DNA of 33,246 nt from Bacteroidales bacterium (GCA_014800535.1 JAAVFW010000006.1:49599-82844), one strand, 5' to 3'; shown: positions 23,835-32,299, numbered from the stretch's first letter. Translations and numbers: made by a program. Notes: generated by a model from the letters alone, not told the origin.

Positions 23835-25385
23835 TTATTTGTTGAGAGACCCCTTCTTAATCTGATTGAGCATGATTGAGATTTCAGCAATCAGTAGGAT
23901 AGTGAATATGACAACAAAGAGCCAGAAGGTAATCATCACTGAGGTTGAGGCTATGTTTGAGATTGCAGCCTTTGTGGGGAGTAGGTCTTGAACAGTCCAG
24001 GGCTGACGACCAACCTCTGCAACTATCCATCCGGCCTCCGAGCAGATCCATACAAGCGGAATAGACAAAATAGCAATCCATTGTGCCAGTCGGCTTTTGG
24101 TCAGAACCTCACGTTTCTTGTAAGCCATGAAAAGCGCGAGAATGAAGAATAATACGAAATAACCACCCAGAATGATCATTATATGAAATGAATAGAAAGT
24201 CATTCCCACGGGAGGAATCGCTTCTTTGACATCTTCAAAATAACCATAGCCGAAGAAAGGATAGTCAGCTTTCAAATCTTTCAGGGCTGATTCTTGCTCA
24301 ACGGTGTTATTGGCCTTAAGCGCAACATCATAACGACGTAGGGCCTCTTGAGCAGCCTTGCCTCGTTCGATTCTTTCGGCATAGCTCACTGTGTTGATTT
24401 TTTCGCCGTCGGCAGTTGCGTCGACACCCTCTACGATGTCTGAAATGCCCGGCACAAATGCGTTGAAGTCACGACGTGCAAGAAATGAGAGTCCCTTGGG
24501 AATTGAAATTTCAAAAAGATAGGGGTCTTCATTATTGTCATATTCTTTTTTGGGGTTAAGAATACCGAAACCGACAATGGGAGTTCCGTTTTCGCCGTTA
24601 TAAAGACCTTCCATGGCAGCAAGCTTCATGGGCTGATATTTTGCCACTTCCACTGCGGAACCGTCACCTGTCATGAGGGTCATCATCAGTCCGATGAAAC
24701 CGATCCATCCTCCTGTCTTGATTGAGCGGATTGCGAAGTCAACCCTGCGACCTTTCATAAGGAACCAAGAGCTTACGCCAATAACGAAGACACCTGCAAG
24801 CGCCCAGCCCGAGAAGACTGCATGGAAGAATTTATTGATTGCGATGCCTGAGAAAAGATCCCAGAAGTTAACCATTACGTTGCGCATCTGAGCAGGATCA
24901 AATTCCATGCCGGCAGGATATTGCATCCACGCATTGGCAACAAGAATCCAGAGGGCTGAAATTGAAGCACCGATGGCAGTGAGCCATGTTGCTGTCAGAT
25001 GAAAGCGCGGTGAGACTTTCTTCCATCCGAAGAACATTACGGCGCCGAAGGTGGATTCAAGGAAGAATGCGAAAAGACCCTCAATGGCAAGCGGTGCGCC
25101 GAAAATGTCGCCGACAAACCATGAATAGTTACTCCAGTTAGTGCCGAACTCAAATTCAAGAATGATACCACTCGCTACACCAATTGCAAAATTGATGGCA
25201 AACAGTTTCATCCAGAATTTGGTGATAGAAAGCCATTCCTCCGATTTGGTCTTGAGATAGATACTCTCCATCACCGCAACAATGACTGAAAGTCCCAGTG
25301 TCAGAGGAACAAACAGCCAATGGAATATCGCTGTCAGGGCAAACTGCCAGCGACTCCAGTCTACTACGGTCATTAAATCGTTCAT
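23835..25385 (-). CDS. cydA: Cytochrome bd oxidase subunit I
   Basis: CydA (516 residues) carries the three hemes and the quinol site. Visible ligands and functional residues: His22 in FHWLFVPLT (E. coli His19, heme b595), Glu102 and Glu110 in the IEGLFAFFLESTFG helix (E. coli Glu99/Glu107), and His188 in NKFFHAVFSGW (His186, heme b558). The Q-loop Lys254 and Glu259 in QPMKLAAME match E. coli Lys252 and Glu257. The Q-loop is followed by a long soluble stretch (about 260-390), and GRQPW near the C-terminus is conserved. It is preceded by the DUF4492 gene, with an 87-nt gap. Confidence 0.96.
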   Translation of the reverse strand: MNDLMTVVDWSRWQFALTAIFHWLFVPLTLGLSVIVAVMESIYLKTKSEEWLSITKFWMKLFAINFAIGVASGIILEFEFGTNWSNYSWFVGDIFGAPLAIEGLFAFFLESTFGAVMFFGWKKVSPRFHLTATWLTAIGASISALWILVANAWMQYPAGMEFDPAQMRNVMVNFWDLFSGIAINKFFHAVFSGWALAGVFVIGVSSWFLMKGRRVDFAIRSIKTGGWIGFIGLMMTLMTGDGSAVEVAKYQPMKLAAMEGLYNGENGTPIVGFGILNPKKEYDNNEDPYLFEISIPKGLSFLARRDFNAFVPGISDIVEGVDATADGEKINTVSYAERIERGKAAQEALRRYDVALKANNTVEQESALKDLKADYPFFGYGYFEDVKEAIPPVGMTFYSFHIMIILGGYFVLFFILALFMAYKKREVLTKSRLAQWIAILSIPLVWICSEAGWIVAEVGRQPWTVQDLLPTKAAISNIASTSVMITFWLFVVIFTILLIAEISIMLNQIKKGSLNK

Positions 25386-25472
25386 AATTGTTTTAGTTTA
25401 TAGTGATTTTCTTTTTTAGTTATCCTTGTAAAATCCTTGCCGTGACAGACGGACGCTAACTGTCTCTGACAA

Positions 25473-25760
25473 TCATTTGCCACGAGTTGTCAGTTCTTGT
25501 CTGACATGAGATGCGCGGTCTTTGTCATTGTCAAAATTTTCTTTCAGGAGATTGGGGAAGAAAAAACATTTAAGCACGGCAAACATGATGAAAAGTTTGA
25601 TGAGCATGATTGCCCAAAGTGTTTTCCCGACCGTCATGTCTCGAAACCCTTCATAATAGAACAGCCAGACTTTGCGACAGACTTCAGTAAAGCTTTTTAA
25701 CGGACTGAGCGGAGGGCGGGAGGAGGTGTCCGGTGTTGAAATTCTTTCTGTGCTCTCCAT
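25473..25760 (-). CDS. DUF4492 protein, cytochrome bd-associated
   Basis: This 95-residue protein has one predicted membrane helix (about 48-69, LWAIMLIKLFIMFAVLKCFFF) preceded by VWLFYYEGFRDMTVG, which is characteristic of DUF4492. The family is found just upstream of cydA in Bacteroidota and related anaerobes. The N-terminal 25 residues are Ser/Thr/Pro-rich and the C-terminus is charged. Small single-helix subunits such as CydX and CydH accompany bd oxidases elsewhere, so an accessory subunit or assembly role is reasonable inference, not proven. It is the first gene behind the candidate promoter at 25866-25896. Confidence 0.85.
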   Translation of the reverse strand: MESTERISTPDTSSRPPLSPLKSFTEVCRKVWLFYYEGFRDMTVGKTLWAIMLIKLFIMFAVLKCFFFPNLLKENFDNDKDRASHVRQELTTRGK

Positions 25761-25865
25761 AATCTATACGTTTAACTTAATCCCCTCTATTTTTAAAACT
25801 CCGGGCGAGGATTATCTCTTGACCGACCCGGTATTACAAATATTGGGATTGGAGGTCATAATCTA

Positions 25866-25896
25866 CAAAATTAACAAAATGACTTTTAATTCCAAA
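25866..25896 (-). promoter_or_regulatory. Promoter of the DUF4492-cydAB operon
   Basis: On the minus strand TTTG (25893-25896) and TAATTTTG (25866-25873) are exact matches to the Bacteroidota -33 and -7 boxes, separated by 19 nt. Transcription would start about 100 nt before the DUF4492 start codon. No other exact pair occurs in this intergenic region. Confidence 0.7.
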
Positions 25897-26024
25897 GAAG
25901 ATTTAAAAAATTCTTTATTTATTTTTGAGCCAATCAAACTCATTGGGTGTTATTAATTATAAATGGTTGATAAACTCCGAAAAATTTTTGTTCGACAGAT
26001 GCTGAAATCTCGCATATTTTACCT

Positions 26025-26032
26025 ATTTTTGC
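26025..26032 (+). promoter_or_regulatory. Candidate -7 box for the DUF4494-YggS genes
   Basis: TATTTTTG matches TAnnTTTG exactly and lies 82 nt before the DUF4494 start. No TTTG is found 19-21 nt upstream, so the promoter call rests on one box only. Confidence 0.35.
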
Positions 26033-26114
26033 AGCGTATTGAATATAGGTGAGTTTGGAAAAAGAAATTTGGATATTTAATTTTCTTAACTTATAAACTA
26101 ACACTTAATTAATT

Positions 26115-26579
26115 ATGGCTCTTTGGTTTGAGACAAAAGTACGCTACGATAAAATGCAGGAAAACGGTGTGGTCAAGAAGGTTAACGAGCCTTATCTTGT
26201 CGACGCTCTGACTTTCACTGAGGCTGAAGCGAGAATTATTGAAGAGATTACACCCTATATTTCAGGTGAATTTTCAATTTCAGCAGTCAAGAAGACAAAA
26301 ATTTCTGAAATCTTTTTCGACGAGTCTGACTATGCCGATAAATATTATATGGTGAAGGTTAATTTCATAACACTTGATGAGAAAACCGGCACTGAAAAGA
26401 AGTCAGCGTCTTTTATTCTTGTGCAGGCAGGTGATTTTGAAAATGCGCTCAAAGGATTTAATGAGGGTATGAAAGGGTCAGCGGCCGATTATGAGATTGC
26501 CTCAATTGCCGAGACTCCCCTTATGGATGTCTTCCCGCTTGATTTGTCAAAGGAGAAGCCGACCGAAAAGGCTGAATGA
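26115..26579 (+). CDS. DUF4494 domain protein
   Basis: This 154-residue cytoplasmic protein is recognisable as DUF4494 by its start MALWFETKVRYDKM and by the segments VDALTFTEAEARIIEEITPYISGEF and KYYMVKVNFITLDEKTG. It looks like a single compact alpha/beta domain of about 140 residues with a Lys/Glu tail. The function of the family is unknown. It lies 19 nt before the YggS-family gene, a pairing that recurs in Bacteroidota as far as I recall. Shared transcription with a PLP-homeostasis gene hints at a link to amino-acid or cofactor metabolism, which is inference only. Confidence 0.85.
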   Translation: MALWFETKVRYDKMQENGVVKKVNEPYLVDALTFTEAEARIIEEITPYISGEFSISAVKKTKISEIFFDESDYADKYYMVKVNFITLDEKTGTEKKSASFILVQAGDFENALKGFNEGMKGSAADYEIASIAETPLMDVFPLDLSKEKPTEKAE

Positions 26580-26598
26580 ATCTTTAGGAAAAAATGTT

Positions 26599-27285
26599 AT
26601 GAGCACAACAATGTCTGTTAAAGAGAATATCGAATCAATTCTGTCTGAAATGCCGCAGGAAGTAAGTCTTGTGGCTGTGTCAAAATTTCATCCGTCTGAA
26701 GCTATTATGGAGGCTTATATGGCGGGTCAAAGACTCTTTGGAGAAAGTCGTGTTCAGGAGCTGCTTAAAAAAATTCCTGAATTGCCGGAAGATATTAAGT
26801 GGCATTTCATCGGTCATCTCCAGACAAATAAGCTGCGTCAGATTATAGGGAAGACAGCCATGATTGAGAGTGTTGACTCTGAGCGACTTCTGGAAATGAT
26901 TGATAAGGAGTCGGAAAAAGCAGGAGTCGTGACCAATGTGCTGATGCAGATTCATGTTGCTGAGGAAGAAACCAAGTTCGGTTTTTCTCCGGAGGAACTT
27001 GAGGAATATTTTGTCAATCGTCGTTTTGAAAATCTGAAGTCCACTCATATATGTGGGGTTATGGGAATGGCAACTAACACCGACGACACTGAGAGAGTGG
27101 CAGATGATTTTCGGAGAATAGCTTCTATGTTTAAGAAAATCAAGGAGGAGATAGCCCCTGATTTGAGAGGCTTTGACACCCTTTCGATGGGCATGAGCGG
27201 CGATTGGAAAATTGCAGTGAAGGAAGGTTCGAACCTTGTGCGTGTCGGTTCTGCTATTTTCGGACAGCGCGATTACAGCAAGTAA
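26599..27285 (+). CDS. YggS-family PLP-binding protein (PLP homeostasis)
   Basis: YggS/PROSC proteins bind pyridoxal phosphate without known catalysis and buffer PLP and amino-acid pools. This 228-residue barrel has VSLVAVSKFHP, with the PLP lysine (VAVSK), then FGESRVQELLKK, IKWHFIGHLQTNK, VLMQIHVAEEETKFGF, and the phosphate-binding end LSMGMSGDWKIAVKEGSNLVRVGSAIFG. The start at 26599 (MSTTMSVKEN) is preceded by AGGA and gives the normal family length. The reading frame stays open back to 26491, but those 36 extra codons overlap the DUF4494 gene and do not resemble the family. A second Met lies four codons in. A 21-bp tandem repeat starts at the base after the stop. Confidence 0.95.
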   Translation: MSTTMSVKENIESILSEMPQEVSLVAVSKFHPSEAIMEAYMAGQRLFGESRVQELLKKIPELPEDIKWHFIGHLQTNKLRQIIGKTAMIESVDSERLLEMIDKESEKAGVVTNVLMQIHVAEEETKFGFSPEELEEYFVNRRFENLKSTHICGVMGMATNTDDTERVADDFRRIASMFKKIKEEIAPDLRGFDTLSMGMSGDWKIAVKEGSNLVRVGSAIFGQRDYSK

Positions 27286-27352
27286 CTGATTTTAATATAT
27301 GGTAATCTGATTTTAATATATGGTAATCTGATTTTAATATATGGTAATCTGA
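27286..27352 (+). repeat. Three perfect 21-bp tandem repeats before the sugar permease gene
   Basis: The unit begins CTGATTTTAATATATGG and ends TAAT. Three identical copies lie at 27286-27306, 27307-27327 and 27328-27348, followed by a partial CTGA. The array starts directly after the YggS stop codon and ends 17 bp before the permease start. It fills almost the whole intergenic gap, so copy number sets the spacing and AT content upstream of the start codon. The reverse strand reads a 7-residue period, a by-product of the repeat. Confidence 0.95.
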
Positions 27353-27369
27353 AACTAAAACATAATACT

Positions 27370-28734
27370 ATGAATAATAACAATACACCTAAAAATGGAA
27401 ACATTGTGGCCATTGTCGCCATGTTTTTCCTTTTCGCAATGATTGCCTTTGTAACCAATCTTGCGGCACCGTTAGGCACCATCTGGAAGGGTAGCTACAG
27501 CTGGGCAGGTATGGTCGGCAACTTCATGAACTTCTTCGCATATCTGATAATGGGTATTCCGGCCGGAAATCTTCTGACCAAGATTGGATATAAAAAGACG
27601 TCACTCTGGGCTATGTCGATCGGTGCGCTCGGTATTGCAATCCAATATCTTTCAAGCAAGGTCGGCAATGCGACACCTGTCTTTGAAGTGTCAGGCTCTC
27701 CGGTGATGCTTAATTTTGTGATTTATCTTATCGGTGCATTTATCTGCGGTTTCTGTGTCTGCATGCTTAACACGGTTGTCAACCCGATGCTCAACAGTCT
27801 CGGCGGTGGTGGCAACAAGGGTAACCAGCTGATGCAGTTAGGCGGTTCTCTCAACTCACTATCGGCTACTTTGACTCCGCTTCTTGTCGGTGTGATGATT
27901 GGAGCTGTCACTCCCCACACCTCTATGACAAACGTTATTCCTCTTCTTATGATTGCATTTGCCGTGTTTGCTGTGGCATTTGTCATCATCTCGTTTGTCA
28001 ATATCCCAGAACCGGCACTTACCAAAGGTGTAAAAAAGAATAAAGATAAACATTCTCCCTGGAATTTCCGCCACACTGTACTCGGAGTGATTGGCATTTT
28101 CTTTTATGTAGGTGTAGAGGTGGGAATCCCCGGAGTTCTGATTTTCTATTTAAGTGACTCTTCCATTTCAGGCATTACTGAAAATGCGGCTGCAGTTGCA
28201 GGCGCTGTCGCAGCTGTTTATTGGTTGCTTATGCTTGTCGGACGTCTTTTGTCATCTGTAATCTCCGGAAAGGTGTCAAGTCGGTCACAGCTTATAGTCG
28301 TATCATCTCTCGCAATCCTCCTTGTTCTTCTTGCAATCTTCTGGCCTTCTGATAGCTTTATCTCTATGCCGGCTTATTCAGTGGAGGATGGATTCAGCAT
28401 GGCTAATGTTCCGATGTCGGCTTTATTCCTTGTTCTATGTGGACTTTGCACGTCAATCATGTGGGGTGGCATTTTCAACCTTGCGGTTGAGGGGCTCGGA
28501 AAATATACTGCCAAAGCATCCGGAATATTCATGATGATGGTTGTCGGTGGCGGTGTGATGCCATTGATTCAGGAATCAATTGCTACAAATATAGGTTACC
28601 TTGCCTCTTACTGGCTTGTAATCGCAATGTTCGCTTATATTCTTTATTATGCCCTCATCGGGTCGAAAAATGTTAATACCGACATCCCTGTCGATGAAGA
28701 TAATCTTAAAAACGACGTTGAAAACGCTCTCTGA
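27370..28734 (+). CDS. MFS sugar transporter, FucP-like
   Basis: This 454-residue permease has 12 predicted membrane helices and belongs to the fucose/glucose-galactose (FHS) branch of the major facilitator superfamily. Supporting segments: YLIMGIPAGNLLTKIGYKKT (the A-loop, with the conserved GYKK), NTVVNPMLNSLGGGGNKGNQLMQLGGSLNSL in the middle of the N-half, FFYVGVEVGIPGVLIFYLS, and IFNLAVEGLGKYTAKASGIFMMMVVGGGVMP near the C-terminus. It should import a monosaccharide with protons. The transketolase gene starts 42 nt downstream, so a pentose or hexose entering the pentose phosphate pathway is a reasonable guess. The sugar itself is not determined. Confidence 0.9.
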   Translation: MNNNNTPKNGNIVAIVAMFFLFAMIAFVTNLAAPLGTIWKGSYSWAGMVGNFMNFFAYLIMGIPAGNLLTKIGYKKTSLWAMSIGALGIAIQYLSSKVGNATPVFEVSGSPVMLNFVIYLIGAFICGFCVCMLNTVVNPMLNSLGGGGNKGNQLMQLGGSLNSLSATLTPLLVGVMIGAVTPHTSMTNVIPLLMIAFAVFAVAFVIISFVNIPEPALTKGVKKNKDKHSPWNFRHTVLGVIGIFFYVGVEVGIPGVLIFYLSDSSISGITENAAAVAGAVAAVYWLLMLVGRLLSSVISGKVSSRSQLIVVSSLAILLVLLAIFWPSDSFISMPAYSVEDGFSMANVPMSALFLVLCGLCTSIMWGGIFNLAVEGLGKYTAKASGIFMMMVVGGGVMPLIQESIATNIGYLASYWLVIAMFAYILYYALIGSKNVNTDIPVDEDNLKNDVENAL

Positions 28735-28776
28735 TGTTCTGTCATGAGACGAAAAAAATAGATTTAAAATCTTTAA

Positions 28777-30804
28777 ATGGAAACAAGTCTAATGAATGAA
28801 GCGGCCAACAATCTCCGCGTGCTGATTGCACAAATGGTTGAAACAGCCAAATCAGGTCACCCCGGTGGCGCAATGGGAGGCGCAGACTTTGCTAATGTTC
28901 TGTTCTCGTCATTTATGGTTTATGATCCTGATGATGCCAACTGGATTGGAAGAGACCGGTTCTTCCTTGACCCGGGTCACATGTCGCCGATGCTTTATAG
29001 TGTTCTCGCCCTGACAGGTCGATACACTGTCGATGAACTTAAGCAATTCCGTCAGTGGGGCAGTGTGACTCCCGGTCATCCCGAACTCGACCCCGAAAGA
29101 GGTGTCGACAACACAAGCGGTCCTCTCGGACAAGGTCATGTGATGGGTGTCGGATGTGCAATCGCTGAACGTTTCCTTGCCGCACGCTTCGGTGAAACAA
29201 TTTCTCATAAGACTTATGCTTTCATTTCCGATGGTGGCATTCAGGAAGAAATCTCTCAGGGTGCCGGTCGAATTGCAGGTAATCTCGGTCTGCATAACCT
29301 CATTATGTTCTATGACTCAAATGAGGTTCAGCTGTCAACCAAGGTTGGCGAGGTTTCAACCGAAGACACTGCATCAAAGTATCGTGCATGGGGCTGGAAC
29401 GTTCTTGAAATCAACGGTAATGACCCTGAAGCCATAGCAGGAGCTCTTGCAACAGCTCATTGCGAGAAGGAGCGTCCGACATTGATTATTGGCCACACAA
29501 TCATGGCGCGTGGCTCTGTGCGTCCTGACGGCACTTCTCTCGAAGGAGCTGTCAGCACTCATGGACAGCCGATCTCAAAAGCAGGTGCAGATATTAAGGC
29601 AACTATCGAGAATCTCGGTGGTAATCCTGAAAATCCGTGGGAAATCCGTGAGAATGTAAAGGCTCTTTATGCAGCCCGTCGTGAAGAACTTAAGAAAATT
29701 GTAGCGGCTCGCCGTGCTGCCCATGCAGCTTGGGAAAAGGAGAATCCTGAGCTTGCGGCAAAACTGAATGATTATCTTTCACGTCGTCTTCCCGAACTCG
29801 ACTGGAGCAAGGTTGAGCTTAAACCGAACATGGCAACCAGAAATGCTTCTGCAGCCGTTCTTTCATTCCTTGCCGAACATCTCGGCAATATGATTGTCTC
29901 ATCTGCCGACCTCGCAAACAGCGATAAGACCGACGGATTCCTTAAGAAGACACATGCTTTGCTAAAAGGTGACTTCACCGGAGCTTTCCTTCAGGCAGGT
30001 GTTGCGGAACTCACCATGGCATGCCTTATCAATGGTATTGCACTTCATGGAGGTCTTATCGGAGCATGCGGCACATTCTTTGTGTTCAGTGATTACGAGA
30101 AGCCGGCAATCAGAATGTCAGCTCTGATGCAGCTTCCTGTCATCTATATCTTCTCACACGACTCGTTCCGTGTCGGAGAGGATGGACCTACACATGAGCC
30201 GATTGAACATGAAGCTCAGATTCGGCTGCTTGAGCAGATGGATAACTTCAAGGGTGGTCCGGCGGCAGTGGTCATCCGTCCTGCAGATGCGGCAGAGACA
30301 GTCGAAGCTTACCGCATAGCTCTTAACAATGCCGGTTCTCCGACAATTATCATCCTTTCACGTCAGGATCTGGAAGACCTTCCGGCCGACAATCGCCGTA
30401 AGGAAGCTGAAAAAGCTGAAAAGGGTGGCTATATTGTCTATGAAAGCGAGAATCCCCGTCTGACACTTCTCGGCAACGGAAGTGAAGTTGCATTGCTGAT
30501 CCATGTAGCTGAAAAACTTAGAGAAGAAGGAATCGGCTCAAGAGTCGTTTCAATTCCTTCAATCGGATTGTTCATGCGTCAGCCTGAAGCTTACCGTAAC
30601 TCTGTCATTGCTGAGAATCTTCCAATCTATGCTTTGACCTCCGGTCTGCCCGCAGTTTTCAACTCACTGACCTCGCGTGGCGATGTCGTCAGAGGTCTTG
30701 AACGCTTCGGTGCGTCAGCTCCTGCAAAGGTTCTTGAAGAAAAATTCGGGTATACTGTTGAAAATATTTTGTCTGACGTAAAAAGCTCATTGTTAGACAA
30801 ATAG
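28777..30804 (+). CDS. tkt: Transketolase
   Basis: Transketolase moves two-carbon units between sugar phosphates in the non-oxidative pentose phosphate pathway using thiamine diphosphate. The 675-residue protein has both the TPP-binding and the Pyr domains. Visible sites: SGHPGGAMGGADF (His28 region), GPLGQGHVMGVG, the cofactor motif SDGGIQEE (151-158) with Asn182 in FYDSNEVQ, and catalytic Glu468 in RVGEDGPTHEPIEHEAQ. The metal motif begins SDG where the common form has GDG, a variant I associate with Bacteroidota enzymes. It follows the sugar permease and is followed 184 nt later by ompA. No terminator is evident between them. Confidence 0.95.
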   Translation: METSLMNEAANNLRVLIAQMVETAKSGHPGGAMGGADFANVLFSSFMVYDPDDANWIGRDRFFLDPGHMSPMLYSVLALTGRYTVDELKQFRQWGSVTPGHPELDPERGVDNTSGPLGQGHVMGVGCAIAERFLAARFGETISHKTYAFISDGGIQEEISQGAGRIAGNLGLHNLIMFYDSNEVQLSTKVGEVSTEDTASKYRAWGWNVLEINGNDPEAIAGALATAHCEKERPTLIIGHTIMARGSVRPDGTSLEGAVSTHGQPISKAGADIKATIENLGGNPENPWEIRENVKALYAARREELKKIVAARRAAHAAWEKENPELAAKLNDYLSRRLPELDWSKVELKPNMATRNASAAVLSFLAEHLGNMIVSSADLANSDKTDGFLKKTHALLKGDFTGAFLQAGVAELTMACLINGIALHGGLIGACGTFFVFSDYEKPAIRMSALMQLPVIYIFSHDSFRVGEDGPTHEPIEHEAQIRLLEQMDNFKGGPAAVVIRPADAAETVEAYRIALNNAGSPTIIILSRQDLEDLPADNRRKEAEKAEKGGYIVYESENPRLTLLGNGSEVALLIHVAEKLREEGIGSRVVSIPSIGLFMRQPEAYRNSVIAENLPIYALTSGLPAVFNSLTSRGDVVRGLERFGASAPAKVLEEKFGYTVENILSDVKSSLLDK

Positions 30805-30902
30805 CTTAATATTACTGATTCTTGAAAAGGTTTTTAACTCGAAATACCTCCGAAATTTTAAACTTTTTTAAGGAAAAGTGTGTTAATTTATCAGAATTTT
30901 GC

Positions 30903-30959
30903 TAATTTTGCACGCTAAAGCGGTGGGACGAGTTCCCTAACTTTGGTTGTAAATCCGCT
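30903..30959 (+). promoter_or_regulatory. ompA -7 box and structured 5' leader
   Basis: TAATTTTG (30903-30910) is an exact -7 box; the -33 region has only weak similarity. The predicted leader, about 70 nt long, contains a stem AGCGG (30919-30923) with CCGCT (30955-30959) that encloses a smaller hairpin GGGA/TCCC (30925-30937). The region from 30960 to the ATG at 30989 is A/T-rich and open. Such leaders often stabilise abundant porin mRNAs. Confidence 0.5.
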
Positions 30960-30988
30960 GAAAAATTTAATCTAAATATTGTTGTTCT

Positions 30989-32191
30989 ATGAAGAAGAAT
31001 TTATTACTTGCTTTTGCTGCTTTGGCATTAGGCGTATCTTCCGTTTCAGCACAGGAAGTTACTTATGTTGAGGACTGCTCACAGGGCACGCTTCTTAACA
31101 AAAACAAAGACAACTGGTTTATTACAGTTGAAGGTGGCGCAAACATGTTGTTTGGCAAACACGACATCGATGCTAAGATCAAAGATCGTATTGCTCCCAA
31201 CGCTGCTCTCTATGTAGGCAAATGGGTTACTCCCACAATGGGTGTTCGTGTAGGTGCAAACTGGATTATGCCTAAGGGCGCAACTACCGAAAACGGCATG
31301 TATCGTAAGATGAATGCTGGCGCAATCGAAAACGGCATTTATCCCGAGAAGTTTATGGGTGTAGGTCCTGAGTTCGACGTAATGTTGAACCTTACTAACT
31401 GGTGGTGTGGCTACCGTCCTAACCGTGTTTACAACGCTGTTGTTTACGTTGGTGCAGGTGCATACTGGACTTCTTACCGCGGTTATGGCAACAAGCCCGC
31501 TGTTGAAGATAACCTCCACTGGAGAAATGCAGAAAACACTTTGATGTTTGCAACTATCGGTTGGTCAAATAACTTCCGTCTTTCTAAGCACGTTGACCTG
31601 TTCCTTGACCTGAAGTATGAGCTTATCGACTTCAAAAAAGCTGAACACCTTGCAATGGCTCAGATCGGTCTTAACTTCAACCTTGGCAAGACTGAATGGA
31701 ACTGCCCCGTTACTGCAGTTTGCCCCACTTGGAAATATACAGATGCTGAAGGTGACGCTCTCGTAGCTCGTCTTGCTGCAGCTGAAAACAAAGTGGCTAA
31801 CCTCCAGCAGCAGCTCGACGCTTGCCTTAACCGTCCTGTAAAGGAAACTAAGGTTATGGACTGCGAAGGTCTTGCAACTGTTTACTATCCCATCAACCAG
31901 TCAGGTCTTTCTTCACGCGAAAAGACTATCCTCAAATCTGTAGCTCAGGTTATGCAGGAAAATCCTGATAAGAAATACATCCTTACAGGTTATGCTGACA
32001 ACTACACTGGCACTGAGGAAATCAACGCTCGTCTCCGTAACGCTCGTGTAGACGGTGTGAAGAACTTCCTCGTTAGCTGCGGTGTTAACGCTGATCAGCT
32101 CGACGCAACTGTTGATAACAACAACCTCACTGACTATGGTGTTAAGGCTGCTCCCCTGGATCGTGCCGTAACTATCCGCCTTGCTGACTAA
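30989..32191 (+). CDS. OmpA-family outer-membrane protein
   Basis: This 400-residue porin-like protein has a signal peptide (1-21, ending VSA before QEV). It has an N-terminal beta-barrel of about 210 residues (alternating aromatic strands, from DNWFITVEGGANMLFG to MAQIGLNFNLG), a short Ala/Glu/Gln-rich coiled linker (about 255-280), and a C-terminal OmpA peptidoglycan-binding domain. The last contains ILTGYADNYTGTEEIN, RLRNARVDGVKNFLV and APLDRAVTIRL, with the conserved Asp and Arg used to grip peptidoglycan. Codon use is strongly biased towards a few codons compared with its neighbours, as in highly expressed genes. It is followed by a near-perfect terminator. Confidence 0.93.
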   Translation: MKKNLLLAFAALALGVSSVSAQEVTYVEDCSQGTLLNKNKDNWFITVEGGANMLFGKHDIDAKIKDRIAPNAALYVGKWVTPTMGVRVGANWIMPKGATTENGMYRKMNAGAIENGIYPEKFMGVGPEFDVMLNLTNWWCGYRPNRVYNAVVYVGAGAYWTSYRGYGNKPAVEDNLHWRNAENTLMFATIGWSNNFRLSKHVDLFLDLKYELIDFKKAEHLAMAQIGLNFNLGKTEWNCPVTAVCPTWKYTDAEGDALVARLAAAENKVANLQQQLDACLNRPVKETKVMDCEGLATVYYPINQSGLSSREKTILKSVAQVMQENPDKKYILTGYADNYTGTEEINARLRNARVDGVKNFLVSCGVNADQLDATVDNNNLTDYGVKAAPLDRAVTIRLAD

Positions 32192-32212
32192 TTATAAGTT
32201 AAGCTAAGATAT

Positions 32213-32249
32213 AAAAAAAGTGTATCGGAATCCCGATACACTTTTTTTG
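32213..32249. terminator. Strong bidirectional terminator after ompA
   Basis: GTGTATCGG (32220-32228) pairs perfectly with CCGATACAC (32233-32241) around the loop AATC. Seven A precede and seven T follow the stem (32213-32219 and 32242-32248), so either strand ends in a U-run. Confidence 0.93.
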
Positions 32250-32299
32250 TGCTCATATTTTTCAGATCTATCAAGGAAGAGGTCTTAAGTATTCATCAA

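Larger units (their letters stand above)
25761..26114. other. 354-bp divergent intergenic region
   Basis: This is the longest gene-free stretch in the window, between the DUF4492-cydAB genes (minus) and the DUF4494-YggS genes (plus). It holds the cyd promoter candidate (25866-25896) and a plus-strand -7 box (26025-26032). A 94-codon plus-strand frame at 25672-25956 overlaps the DUF4492 gene and has no protein-like features. I see no RNA gene or repeat. The right half is very AT-rich. Confidence 0.6.

Noticed and set aside
25672..25956. 94-codon plus-strand open frame across the cyd promoter region
   Set aside because: It overlaps the DUF4492 gene on the opposite strand and runs through promoter-like, low-complexity AT-rich DNA; no protein-like features.
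26491..26598. N-terminal extension of the YggS-family protein
   Set aside because: These 36 codons overlap the DUF4494 gene, have shadow-like Arg/Leu/Pro composition, and the family length and AGGA spacing fit the start at 26599.
27286..27352. CRISPR array or coding repeat
   Set aside because: The units are directly adjacent without spacers, AT-rich and only 21 bp long. The 7-residue period on the reverse strand is a by-product of the tandem repeat.
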